From Oceaniglobus indicus (GTDB lineage: Bacteria > Pseudomonadota > Alphaproteobacteria > Rhodobacterales > Rhodobacteraceae): a DNA stretch of 64,000 nt. Position 1 is the stretch's first letter. Each line of letters begins with the position of its first letter. Of this stretch, positions 8,559 through 16,912 are shown one piece after another. Location of the stretch: NCBI RefSeq assembly GCF_002751875.1, contig NZ_NMZM01000008.1, forward strand, positions 124,001-188,000. Direction: 5' to 3'. A program made the translations under genes and the position numbers. The notes under the pieces are model-generated. The model searched no databases and was not told where the DNA came from. It worked only from the letters and a program-made list of their open reading frames with translations.

Positions 8559-10082
8559 TCAATGCGTCATCCCTCGGTCCATCTCGACCTCTCGCTCCCC
8601 TAGTTCTGTCTCAACCTCTCTTCGGCGGCCTTCACTAATTTCAAGCTGGTCTCGAGTTGCGTGCGTAGCCTCCCGTAATTCGAGCCCTCGCTCAACAAGC
8701 CGTGCAACGCAGCCACGGACGCTGTTTGCGATTGAATGAGCACCGACACGCAGGCGGCCAATCCATCCATCTGGCTCTGCATCCTGCTGGTCGAGCGTTC
8801 CTCTAACCCGCTCAATTCCTTTGCTGAGACCTCGCAGGCCGTCACCAACCGCTCGACGCAGACGAGCAAGTCGCGTTCCAAGGCTGTCAGGGGTGTCGTC
8901 ATCTAGTTCTCCTCGATCTTGATGCATGTCACTGATCTGCCGCCCAGCGTGCAGGTTCTCAGGCGTGTCTTGGTCGGGTCCAGCACCAGCCAAGTCCCGT
9001 CCTCCCTGTCGATCCGCGTCAGGCCCAAGTCCGTCAGTTCCGAGCTGGTCAGCATGAGCGTCCAAAGCAAGCTCGCGGCCATCATCGAGACGATCCCCGC
9101 CAAGAATGTCCCCGTGATCAGCCAGGGCGAGATCGTCAGCCAGCTCTTGTTCTGTCGCAGAAAGGTGCGGGTATCGGTCTCGATTGTACGCTGCGCGTTG
9201 GTCGCAATGCTGTTCAAATCGGTCCTGAAGCTCTCCAGCTGGGATGCAATCGAGGCGGCGTAGTCCTGCCTGATCGTGTCCAGCTCGGCGTTCAGCTTCT
9301 CGCTCAGCCGGGTCGGCTTGCCAGTTTTCATGGAAAATCTCTCCTTTCAAACGCCAGCGTTCGCCGGTGTCGGGGTCTTGGGCGGTCAGGTAGGCTTTTC
9401 CCGCGCGGGGAATGTCGAAGCCCGCGTCTGTGAGGGCGTCGAGCATGCTGCCACGGTCGATGATCAGACCGACGCTGACCTGATCCAGAATCCACGCATG
9501 CAACTCGTCGCGCCCCTGCGCGCGGGTTGGGGTCTCGATGGTGTCGCGGACCTCTTGGGTGCGCTCCAACTCCATCGGATCGGCCCAGCCGTGGCGCTGG
9601 TTCATCACGTCGCGCAGGCTGTCGAAGGCCTTCTCATAGCCGGGCGGTGCAATGTTTAGGCTGCGCCCCGAGGTCAGCTCCAAGCGCGGCGTGCAGAAGT
9701 GAAGCTCGACGCGGCCTTCGTGGGTATGTCGGACCCAGAGCACCTCATATTGCTCAGGGTCCAGCCCCGCGAAGGCCAGACGCTCGAACCCGTCCATGAC
9801 TTCGGCCTGCTGCTCCTCGGTCGGGGCATCCTGGGCGGCAAAGCTGATCACGCCCGCGCGGTAGGTCCACTGGTGGCGGCTGGCGTCGATGAGTGCCTCG
9901 GTGCGGTCGGGATTGCCGCGCAGGACTTCTGGCAAGGGTTCGCGTGTGACTGTCATGGGCTGGCCGTCTGCATCGCGGATCAGGTCGCGGTTGTCGTCGT
10001 AGGCCAGCACTTTGTCAGCGACGAGGTAGCCAACCGGACCCGCGCCCGCGCCTTTTCCATTGTGGAAAAACTTGATCAGCAT
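8559..10082 (-). CDS. mobA: Relaxase, ColE1 MbeA-like (MOBP)
   Basis: 507 residues. The N-terminal relaxase domain follows MbeA closely: KFFHNGKGAGAGPVGYL at the start, LIDAS, YRAGVISFA, and the catalytic-region string HTHEGRVELHF. In ColE1 the third motif is H-E-N; here the equivalent residues are H119, E126 and H128, so the final Asn is His. It nicks oriT and pilots the strand in mobilization. The start ATG 10082 overlaps the mobC stop by seven bases. From residue about 250 on, the protein is polar and low in complexity because its DNA also encodes MobB and MobD in another frame. A candidate for helper-dependent transfer. Confidence 0.88.
   Translation of the reverse strand: MLIKFFHNGKGAGAGPVGYLVADKVLAYDDNRDLIRDADGQPMTVTREPLPEVLRGNPDRTEALIDASRHQWTYRAGVISFAAQDAPTEEQQAEVMDGFERLAFAGLDPEQYEVLWVRHTHEGRVELHFCTPRLELTSGRSLNIAPPGYEKAFDSLRDVMNQRHGWADPMELERTQEVRDTIETPTRAQGRDELHAWILDQVSVGLIIDRGSMLDALTDAGFDIPRAGKAYLTAQDPDTGERWRLKGEIFHENWQADPAEREAERRAGHDQAGLRRLDCIPAGELQDRFEQHCDQRAAYNRDRYPHLSATEQELADDLALADHGDILGGDRLDDGRELALDAHADQLGTDGLGPDADRQGGRDLAGAGPDQDTPENLHAGRQISDMHQDRGELDDDTPDSLGTRLARLRRAVGDGLRGLSKGIERVRGTLDQQDAEPDGWIGRLRVGAHSIANSVRGCVARLVERGLELREATHATRDQLEISEGRRREVETELGEREVEMDRGMTH
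8600..8902 (-). CDS. mobD: MobD/MbeD-like mobilization protein, nested inside mobA
   Basis: 100 residues, entirely inside the mobA reading frame but in a different frame. It begins MTTPLTALERDLL and continues as an amphipathic, heptad-patterned helix with LEERSTSRMQSQM and ending ETSLKLVKAAEERL, as in MbeD, a small coiled-coil protein of ColE1-type mobilization. Its ATG (8900-8902) directly follows the mobB stop TAG (8903-8905), so it is translationally coupled. The ColE1 family shows the same nested arrangement, which argues that this is not a shadow frame. Confidence 0.72.
   Translation of the reverse strand: MTTPLTALERDLLVCVERLVTACEVSAKELSGLEERSTSRMQSQMDGLAACVSVLIQSQTASVAALHGLLSEGSNYGRLRTQLETSLKLVKAAEERLRQN
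8903..9331 (-). CDS. mobB: MobB/MbeB-like mobilization protein, nested inside mobA
   Basis: 142 residues in the same frame as mobD and nested in mobA. The N-terminal half is a charged helix (LSEKLNAELDTIRQDYAASI), followed by a transmembrane segment (about 66-92, SWLTISPWLITGTFLAGIVSM onwards) and a C-terminal domain with two cysteines. This is the MbeB layout: coiled coil, then membrane anchor. It probably tethers the relaxosome to the membrane or to the helper coupling protein. The ATG at 9331 is preceded on the coding strand by a GGAGAG sequence. A typical transmembrane helix within an overlapping frame supports real coding. Confidence 0.72.
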   Translation of the reverse strand: MKTGKPTRLSEKLNAELDTIRQDYAASIASQLESFRTDLNSIATNAQRTIETDTRTFLRQNKSWLTISPWLITGTFLAGIVSMMAASLLWTLMLTSSELTDLGLTRIDREDGTWLVLDPTKTRLRTCTLGGRSVTCIKIEEN

Positions 10083-10549
10083 CGGCGGGACGCCTCGACG
10101 ATCTGGGCAAGCTGGCGTTCGATGGTTAGCAGGCGGCGCGCAACGGTCAGCGCGTCGAGGTCAACGCGGCCCACCAGCATCGCGCGGTTCAGCCAGCGGG
10201 CGATCTGGTTGAGGTTGCCGCCGATGCGTCCGACGGCAAGCACCAGCGCAGGATCAACACGGGGGATAGGCTTGCGGCGACGGGCCTCGGTGAGACCAAG
10301 CGCCTCGCGCAACAGGGTCGCAGCAGGCAGGCCAGCAGCCTCGGCCTTGGCGCGTAACTGGGCCTTCTCTGCCGCTGTGCACCGAAAGACGAAGGTCTCG
10401 GTTAGCGGCTCTTTGGTGCGGGCTTTTCCCGCGCCGGTGGGGTTCGAAGGGGAGGCTTGCCGCCCCTCGAAAGGTCCCGTGTCAGCAGCGCTAGCGTATG
10501 ACATGGGTCGCCTTGCTGTTTGCTCTTCGCTGGAATCGGTTGCGCTCAT
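10076..10549 (-). CDS. mobC: MobC-like relaxosome accessory protein
   Basis: 157 residues from ATG 10549, which overlaps the stop of the upstream frame (ATGA). The N-terminal 60 residues are polar and low-complexity. The C-terminal half matches plasmid MobC/MbeC: FRCTAAEKAQLRAKAEAAGL (ribbon-helix-helix-like) and VGRIGGNLNQIARWLNRA, the conserved 'GxNLNQIAR' helix. MobC proteins bind oriT and help the relaxase melt DNA. It overlaps mobA by seven bases, so mobC-mobA/B/D form one operon. Confidence 0.85.
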   Translation of the reverse strand: MSATDSSEEQTARRPMSYASAADTGPFEGRQASPSNPTGAGKARTKEPLTETFVFRCTAAEKAQLRAKAEAAGLPAATLLREALGLTEARRRKPIPRVDPALVLAVGRIGGNLNQIARWLNRAMLVGRVDLDALTVARRLLTIERQLAQIVEASRRC

Positions 10550-11418
10550 GATCTGAGGCCTGCGGCTCGGATTTGGGCCTGTGTAACCAGTTTCGACGCC
10601 AGCAAACCGTCGATCTGCTTTGCCGTTATATGTTTGCACATCGGGCTACGATCACTGATCCAGCAGGCCAGCCGCGCATGGTGATCGGCCTGTAGCGCTG
10701 CTACCTTCTCTCGGTCTTCCGCTTGCTTCTGAACATAGGGCTGCCAGCGCCGCGACTGAAACCAGTTGTCAGAAAAGCAGACCTTGGAGCGGGTGAAACC
10801 TGCGCTGTCGGTGGCGTAGGCTTGGACGGCTTGCAGCAGGTCCTCCGGTCTGATCCCTTCCTTCATGGCCTCGTCGATATGGGCTAGGCAGGCCGCTTTG
10901 CCCCGCAACCGATCGGGCGGATATGCTGACAAAATCTTCTCGGCCTCCCCCGCCTAGCGCCCGCGCGAAGGCGGTTCTTTCTTAGGTTCAATGGTAAGGT
11001 TCCTGTCTCGATTTGAGACTACCCCCGTCTCACCCTTGAGACTTTTCCCCCGCTTTTTTGAGACGTTTCCCCCCGTCTCATTTTGAGACACAACCCCATT
11101 CTGATCGCTGCTCCCGCCCTTCGGACGGGAACTTGGCCCAAGGGTAATATCGAGGTGCAACTCATACTGATTGGACCCGCGCCCGCCGTCGCCATCACCT
11201 CGGGCATGGCGCGTAACAAGGCCGCATTCCTCCAACGTCGTCATGTGCCGAAACAGCGTTGCGCGGCCCATCTCGCATTCATCCGCCAACCGCTGCGCGC
11301 TCGGGTTGCACTGGCCGGTTTCCTTGTTGTGGAAATCCGCCAGTTGAATCAGCACAATCTTGGCGGCGGGCTTGAGACCCTTGACGTTCGCGGCCCAGAT
11401 CAAAGCCATGCCACTCAT
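10546..11418 (-). pseudogene. Replication-initiator-like HTH protein interrupted by an in-frame TAG
   Basis: Two open segments lie in the same frame: 11418-10957 (154 residues, winged-HTH with QRLADECEMGRATLFRHM at about 42-59, then a polar linker) and 10953-10546 (begins AGEAEKILSAYP). They are separated only by TAG at 10954-10956. The second segment carries the helical and YP...RGKAACLAHID / NWFQSRRWQPY pattern that usually follows such N-terminal domains in plasmid and phage replication-like proteins. It has no good start of its own (only TTG 10932). Read through, the product is 290 residues. One base change would restore it. It may be a true nonsense mutation, a recoded stop or a sequence error. 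Confidence 0.65.
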
Positions 11419-11441
11419 AGCTTTGAGCCTGCCAAAACACG

Positions 11442-11482
11442 AGTATCAGGTTCGTTTATTGTTCGACAAATGTCCTGATACT
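11442..11482. other. Inverted repeat at the right end of the island
   Basis: AGTATCAGG (11442-11450) and CCTGATACT (11474-11482) are perfect 9-bp arms with a 23-bp AT-rich spacer containing two TTCG boxes. The repeat lies between the HTH gene start (11418) and the right attachment repeat (11523). It could be the promoter/operator of the HTH gene, an accessory site for excision, or part of oriT. The sequence does not decide among these. Confidence 0.45.
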
Positions 11483-11522
11483 TTTTCGCCACTAAGTGCT
11501 TGTTTTTGTGACGAAATACACT

Positions 11523-11571
11523 GGATTGCAAATTCGTGTACAGGAGTTCGATTCTCCTACTCGCCTCCAAT
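11523..11571 (+). repeat. Right attachment site (attR), partial tRNA-Cys
   Basis: 49 bp repeating the 3' part of tRNA-Cys from the anticodon stem through CCA, but with no 5' half, so it is not a tRNA gene. The T stem reads AGGAG/CTCCT instead of ACCGG/CCGGT, with compensating changes on both strands. By integration logic this is the displaced 3' end of the original host tRNA gene. Confidence 0.85.
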
Positions 11572-11756
11572 GCCTTGGCCTTATCCCACAACACCGTTTT
11601 CGTGGTCTTGCCGCACATTCACCTCCCGTTCTGCCCTGACCAGTGATCAGGATGGAAAGCCTTCCTGACACCGCGGTTTCGGGATCCTGCAAATCATCAA
11701 TGCCGCCAGCATCCGGCAAGTGGTTACCCCGGACGGCATGGTGCTGACGGGACCGC

Positions 11757-14351
11757 TCATGGGGGTGTCAGGCGCAGCGCGTTGCCGCCCAGGTCGCGGA
11801 AGGCGCGTTGGCGGCAAGTCAGGACGATGATCTGCAGATCGCCTGCCTGCCGGTGCAGGGCGTCGAACATGCGCTCGATCCGGTCGTCGTCGGTAAAGAC
11901 CAGCGCGTCGTCCAGGATCACCGGCGCAACCCGGCCCGTCGCGGCCAGCATCCGCGCAAAGGCCAGCCGGACCAGCAGGGCCACCTGTTCCTGGGTGCCG
12001 CCCGACAGGACGTCGATCGGCTCGGTCACGCCGTTGCGGGTCAGCGCGTCGGGCAGCAACGATTCCTCGCCCCAGGTCAGTTCGGCGTCGGGCCAGAGCA
12101 GGTGGAGCAGCGGTTTCAACTCCTTCGCGATGGGGGTGAAGTAACGCTCGCGGGCCTCGTTGCGGGCCGTCTGGAGCGCCTTTTCCAGCCGCGTCAGCAC
12201 GGCCACCTCATGCTCGACACGTGCAAGGGTGGCCTCTGCCGCGGTCAATTCCTGCGCGGTCTCGGCCAGGCGTTCCTCGACCGCGTCGCCCGAGGATCGG
12301 CTGATACGCTCGCCCAGCCGGGCCAGCAACGGCTGCAGGCGGGCAATTTCCTCGCGCGCGCGGGTATCGACGGATTCAGCGCGGCGCAGCGTCGCCCCGG
12401 TGGTCGCCAGATCCGGCGCATCCTTTGCCTTGGCGGCATGTGCGGCCTGGGCCGCGCGGAAAGCGCGCGCCGCCGTCTCGGCCGCCGTGGCAAGGTCGTC
12501 CTCCGAATTCTCGCCGATCTTGGTCATGGCTTCCCCGGCGCGTTTCAGGCGATCGCGCAGCGAGATCAGCGTCGTCTCGGTCCGCATCGCCTCGGCGCGG
12601 GCATCGGCCAGCCGTTCGGAGGCGGTGTCGCGCGCGATGCGCGCCCTGTCGTGGGTCGCGCGGGCGTCGGTCAGCGCGGCCTCGGCGGTGTCCGGATCGG
12701 GGCTGTCCGATGTCGCGTCGATCTGCGGGATCTTCGCCAGTGCCTCGCGCAGCCGGTCGATCCCCTGGGGCGCGAGGCTGTCCAGCACGGCCTTGGCTTC
12801 GCCGTGGCGGCGTTCGGCCTCGGCGCGGGCCGCGGCCGCGGTGCGGGCCATGTCGAGATCGTCTGCACCTGCGGCTTTCAGCGCGTCGCGCAGGGTTTGC
12901 GCGGCGGCCTCGACCGAGGTGTCGTCATGGCCTGCGTCCCCCGGGCGCACCTCCAGCGTGCCGATGCCGTCGATGGTTAGCCGGGTGGCACGGGGCAAGG
13001 GCAGGGGTTGCCCGTCAGGCAGGGGGACGTCGCAGGCGCGGATCGCGCCCGCGCGGCCTTCGGCGTAATGCGCGACGATCTGTGTCGCGGTGGCGTCGCG
13101 CGCGGCGATGGTGGTCTGATGGGCGGATGACAATGCCTCGATCCGGCGCAGGGTCTTGGCATCGGGGCCGGAACGCGCGGTCGCGGCGGCGGTTTCCATC
13201 GCGCGGCGGGCCTCTTCGGCCTTGGCGATGCGCTGTTCCAACTCGTGCCGCCGGTCGGCGCCGTCCTTTGCAGCCTGCGCGCGCAGGGCACGGGTTCGGG
13301 CGGCCTCGGCCGTCTTCAACGTCTGTTGCGCCGTCTCGAACGTGCGCTCGGCCGTGTCGCGCTGTATCCGATGGCGTTCCAGATCGGCCTGTTTTTGGCG
13401 CGCTTCCGTCGTGGCCTTCTCGACCAGCGCCGCGGCTTCCTGCCGCTCGGCCAGCGATGCACGGAAGGTGGCCAGCCGTGTGTCAGCGCCTTCGGCCGTC
13501 AGTCGCGCCATGTCGACCTTGCGCATCTCGGCCTCGACCTCTTCGGCGTGGCGCTCGGCCGCGGCATGGGCGGCGCGGGCCGCGTCGAGTTTCGCGCGCC
13601 GGTCCTCGATCGCCTCGGGGGCTTCCAACTCGCGCAGGTCGCGGCGCGCGCGGGCGCGTTCGGCCAGCGCCGCGTGCAATTCGTTCGCGGTGGCGGCCAA
13701 GGTGTCGCGCCGGATGGTCAAGGCTTCGACGTGGTCCAGGGCCTCCTTCCACGCGCCGTTCGTCTTCGGCCGTCCGGTCGAGGTGGCATAGCCGGTCAGT
13801 TCCGCGCGGCACCGTGCAAGCGCCGAATCCATCCTGCGCCCGCCGGTCATCGCCTCGACTTCCTCGCCGACCGAAGTCATGAGATCGCGCCGCGCTTCCA
13901 GTGCCGCGTCCTATTCCTTCTTCGAGCCGCCGGTCAGTCGGGTCATGCCCTGGCGCACCCAGATCAACCCCGACGGGCCGCCCGCATCGCCGCCCAGCAC
14001 ATCCATGATCCAGGCCTCGGCTGCATCGGATTGCGCGATCAGGGTGCCGCCGCGATGCACCGTGGCGGCGGGCTTTTGAAACCACCGTTTCGCGACGCTG
14101 AACAGGCCGGCTTCGGTTTCAATCTCGACCGTCACTTCTGGCGCGCCGCCCGCATGGGGGCGCAGCGCCGCGATGTCCTTGTCGCGCGAGCCGTGCGGTT
14201 TGAAGAACAACGCCTGCATCGCGTCGAAAAGGGTGGATTTGCCGTGCTCGTTGGGCGCGCACAGCACGTTCAACCCGTCGCCGATGGCGGCGACCCGGGT
14301 CGGTTCGGTAAAACGGCGGACGTTGTTCAGGGTGATGGCACGGATCTTCAT
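11757..14351 (-). pseudogene. YhaN/SbcC-like AAA ATPase gene split by an in-frame TAG
   Basis: The gene spans 865 codons in one frame. The N-terminal 146 residues carry the P-loop APNEHGKST (32-40) and Q-loop region (WVRQGMTRL). TAG at 13911-13913 then interrupts, and the frame continues DAALEARRDLM into a long Glu/Arg/Ala coiled coil and the C-terminal ATPase half with signature LSGGTQEQ and Walker B VILDDAL. Neither part alone can form the composite nucleotide site. The family works with a YhaO/SbcD-type nuclease in DNA-end processing, and that partner gene overlaps the start (ATGA, 14348-14351). The coding pattern on both sides is intact, so the lesion is recent, recoded or a sequence error. 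Confidence 0.75.
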
Positions 14352-15478
14352 TCCGCGGCCTCCCGCACATAGGCATAGAGACGGGCCAGCGCGTCGGCCG
14401 CCACCTCACGTTCGGCTTGCGACAGGGTTTCGGATTCGGCCTCGTCCATCAGCCCGTCGGCGGCCAGCCGCAGCGCGCCGCCGCGGTCGATCTCGTCCAG
14501 GTCGGCGGTTTCGTATTGCGTGCCCAGCGCGTCGGTCACCAGTTCGAAATGCGCGAAGTCGGGGGCACAGCGGTCAGCCGCGCGTTGCAGATCAACGTGA
14601 TCGGACAGGCCGGCCCAGCCGCTGGCACAGACGCGCAAAAGCACGTCGCGCCGACCCGCCTGGGGCAGTACGGCGTCCAGTGCCGCGGCTGGATCCTGGC
14701 GTGGATGCAGCGCCAGATCGACCTGCGTCCACAGGAAGGTGCCGGTTTCGATCTCCTCGACCTGCGGCACCGCCCCGGGGCCATCGATCGCAACCGACAG
14801 GCAGACGCCGCGGCGGCCATGCTTGAACCTGTCCTGCTCGGGGGTGCCGCAATACTGCACCCGGTCCGAGACGGCCATCCGCCCATGCCAGTCGCCAAGC
14901 GCGAGATAGTCGAGCCGCGCGCTGCGGTCGCGATCCGCCGCGATCGCCGCGCCGCTTTCGGTGAAATCGGTGACACCGCCATGGGCCAGTCCGATCCGCA
15001 GCTTTCCGTCGCCGTCCGCCATCGTCACCAGCGCCTCGGTCGGATCGCTGGCGCCCGCGCGAAAGGCGACGGGGCAGGGCAGAAGCGTCGCCGCGTCGCC
15101 CATGTCGTGCGGCACGCCATCGGTCAGCGCCCGCACGTTGGCGGGCGCATCGCGCAAGATCGCCTCCCACAGCGGTTCGGCGTCGCGCAGGTTGTCGTGG
15201 TTGCCCGGAAGCAGCCACCACGTCAGCGCGGGCGCCTCGCCCATCGCCGCCAGTGCCTGGCGGATCACGCTGGGTGACGGGGTGGCGGTGTCGAACGTAT
15301 CGCCGGCCAGCAGAACATGGGCGGCCCCGCGGTCCCGCGCCGCCTGTGCCAACCGCCCGATCGCGCCGTGGCGCGCCTCCATCAGGCGGCCGCGGATGTT
15401 GCCATCCACCGGCTGCGGGATGTTGGCGAATTTCCGACCGATATGAAGGTCGGAGGCGTGGACGAAGCGGAATGTCAT
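14348..15478 (-). CDS. SbcD/YhaO-like metallophosphoesterase (DNA repair exonuclease)
   Basis: 376 residues from ATG 15478, chosen over an earlier in-frame start because CAGGAG lies seven bases upstream and the family begins at this phosphodiesterase strand. Motifs of the calcineurin-like fold are in order: HASDLHIG (D10, H12), GDTFD, GNHDN and later the GHxH-like LALGDWHG. Mre11-type enzymes cut DNA ends and hairpins with their SMC-like ATPase. Here the ATPase gene is immediately downstream with a four-base overlap, but it is interrupted. This nuclease gene itself appears intact. Confidence 0.85.
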   Translation of the reverse strand: MTFRFVHASDLHIGRKFANIPQPVDGNIRGRLMEARHGAIGRLAQAARDRGAAHVLLAGDTFDTATPSPSVIRQALAAMGEAPALTWWLLPGNHDNLRDAEPLWEAILRDAPANVRALTDGVPHDMGDAATLLPCPVAFRAGASDPTEALVTMADGDGKLRIGLAHGGVTDFTESGAAIAADRDRSARLDYLALGDWHGRMAVSDRVQYCGTPEQDRFKHGRRGVCLSVAIDGPGAVPQVEEIETGTFLWTQVDLALHPRQDPAAALDAVLPQAGRRDVLLRVCASGWAGLSDHVDLQRAADRCAPDFAHFELVTDALGTQYETADLDEIDRGGALRLAADGLMDEAESETLSQAEREVAADALARLYAYVREAAE

Positions 15479-15679
15479 TGGCAGCTCCTGAACTGATTCT
15501 CGGGGTCGCCGGCGGGCAACGGGTCGAGCATAGCGCACGGGGGGCGACAGATTGTGTCATGGGTGCGACGTTCGCGGTCCCGACGCAAGGCGCAGTCGTC
15601 AACCGGGGCGCCTCGAGGTGGCGACGGAATGGCCATTGTTCGTGACCGGCGTCATGTGGTGGCCAAGCCGTCCGATCGT

Positions 15680-16261
15680 TCAGCGTTCCAGAAGCAACCG
15701 GTCGCCTGCGATCTCGATCCGCCCGAAGCGTTGCAGATACGACATGCCCAGAAGTGATCCGTCCATTTCGCCGCCGTTCACCGAGGCGCCGACGTGGCGG
15801 TCGGTCATGTCGCCCAGTTGCACGGTGTCCAGGGTGACGCGGGCGATGGGGACAGTGCCGTTGGCGGTGCGGGCCTGCCCGAGATAGGCCAGCCGGTTCA
15901 GGTGGATACCGGCACGTTCGGCGTCCTGCGCGCTCAGCACGATGTCGCTGGCGCCGGTATCGACGACGAACTGCACCGGTTTTCCGTTGATGCCCAGCGT
16001 CAGGTAATAATGTCCGTCGACGGCGCGCGGCACCTCGATGCGGCCTTCGCCTTCGACAAAGCTCTGGCGTGGCATCAGGTCGTGGCGCAGGTCGTCCCAC
16101 AGACCGGCAACGGCGACCACGCCGACAAAGATCAGCCCCCAGATCGCCGCCTGTTGTGCCGTCTTGCCCAGATTGTCGCGACTTGTCGCGAGGAAGTAGC
16201 CGCCGACCACAAGGCCCAGCAGCACGAGATAGAAAAGACGGGGAAGATCCTGTGTGTCCAT
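15680..16261 (-). CDS. Retropepsin-like (clan AA) aspartic protease, membrane anchored
   Basis: 193 residues. Two hydrophobic segments at the N-terminus (about 8-24 and 38-56) place the rest in the periplasm. The catalytic strand FVVDTGASDIVLS carries D101 in the DTGAS motif, and a second hydrophobic-G pattern (GSLLGMSYLQRF) completes the retropepsin half. This is the TIGR02281-type family common in alphaproteobacteria; the substrate is unknown. It is the last of three minus-strand genes (ABC-F, MarC, protease) separated by 3 and 39 bases, probably one operon. Confidence 0.85.
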   Translation of the reverse strand: MDTQDLPRLFYLVLLGLVVGGYFLATSRDNLGKTAQQAAIWGLIFVGVVAVAGLWDDLRHDLMPRQSFVEGEGRIEVPRAVDGHYYLTLGINGKPVQFVVDTGASDIVLSAQDAERAGIHLNRLAYLGQARTANGTVPIARVTLDTVQLGDMTDRHVGASVNGGEMDGSLLGMSYLQRFGRIEIAGDRLLLER

Positions 16262-16300
16262 GACGTTAATGTGGGGGCAACGGCACGCGATGCCAAGACG

Positions 16301-16909
16301 TCAGACGATCAGCGCGCGCACGCCATCGACGACGAACTGCACCGACAACGCGGCCAGCAGCATTCCCAACAGCCGGGTGACGACGTTCACGCCGACCTTG
16401 CCCAACCCCTTTTCCAGAAGGCCGGACAGCAGGAACAGCGTCAGCGTCACCCCCAGGACCGCGAACAGCACGAGATGCACCAGCACCAGCGCGCCCCAGC
16501 CGCCGGTCTGTCCGGTCAGCAGGATCATCGTGGCGATCGCGCCGGGTCCGGCGATCAGCGGGGTCGCCAGCGGAAACACCGACGGATCCCCGACGGCGGA
16601 CTCCGACGTGTCCTGACGGCGTTCGGTGCGCCGTTCGAACAGCATGTCCAGCGCGGTGAGGAACAGCAGGATGCCGCCGGCAATGCGGAAGGCGGGCATC
16701 GAGATGCCGACAAAGCCCAGCACCGCCTCGCCGAACAGGCCGAAGACGGTCAGCAGGATCGCACTGATCGCGATCGAGCGCAGGGCGATGGCGCGCCGAT
16801 GGCCCGGATCCATCCCCTGGGTCAGCGCCACGAACAGCGGCGCCAGCCCGATCGGGTCGATCACCACGAACAGGGTGACGAAAGCGGTGATGTAAAACGC
16901 AAAGTCCAT
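16301..16909 (-). CDS. MarC-family integral membrane protein
   Basis: 202 residues with six predicted membrane segments. It starts with the family's hallmark FVVIDPIGLAPLFVALT, and has the repeated PLATPLIAGPGAIAT motif near 113-127. MarC proteins are of uncertain function; they are not multidrug transporters despite the name. It starts three bases after the ABC-F stop, so it is cotranscribed with that gene and the downstream protease. The length is normal. Confidence 0.9.
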   Translation of the reverse strand: MDFAFYITAFVTLFVVIDPIGLAPLFVALTQGMDPGHRRAIALRSIAISAILLTVFGLFGEAVLGFVGISMPAFRIAGGILLFLTALDMLFERRTERRQDTSESAVGDPSVFPLATPLIAGPGAIATMILLTGQTGGWGALVLVHLVLFAVLGVTLTLFLLSGLLEKGLGKVGVNVVTRLLGMLLAALSVQFVVDGVRALIV

Positions 16910-16912
16910 CGC

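Larger units (their letters stand above)
1653..11571. mobile_element. Integrative mobilizable element inserted in tRNA-Cys (about 9.9 kb)
   Basis: Boundaries are two 49-bp direct repeats (1653-1701 and 11523-11571), 42/49 identical, both derived from the tRNA-Cys 3' end. Inside are an integrase abutting the tRNA, two small DNA-binding proteins, an XRE regulator, a type IIG-like restriction-modification gene, a toxin-antitoxin pair, a relaxase module and a replication-like gene. There are no conjugation (type IV secretion) genes, so transfer would need a helper element. Base composition is visibly more AT-rich than the flanks, especially 3250-7800, as expected of imported DNA. That the element can still excise or move is inference. 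Confidence 0.9.

Noticed and set aside
10954-13913. TAG codon reassignment in this organism
   Set aside because: TAG ends the AbrB-family gene (25289-25291) and mobB normally, and most genes lack internal TAG; two isolated sites do not support recoding.
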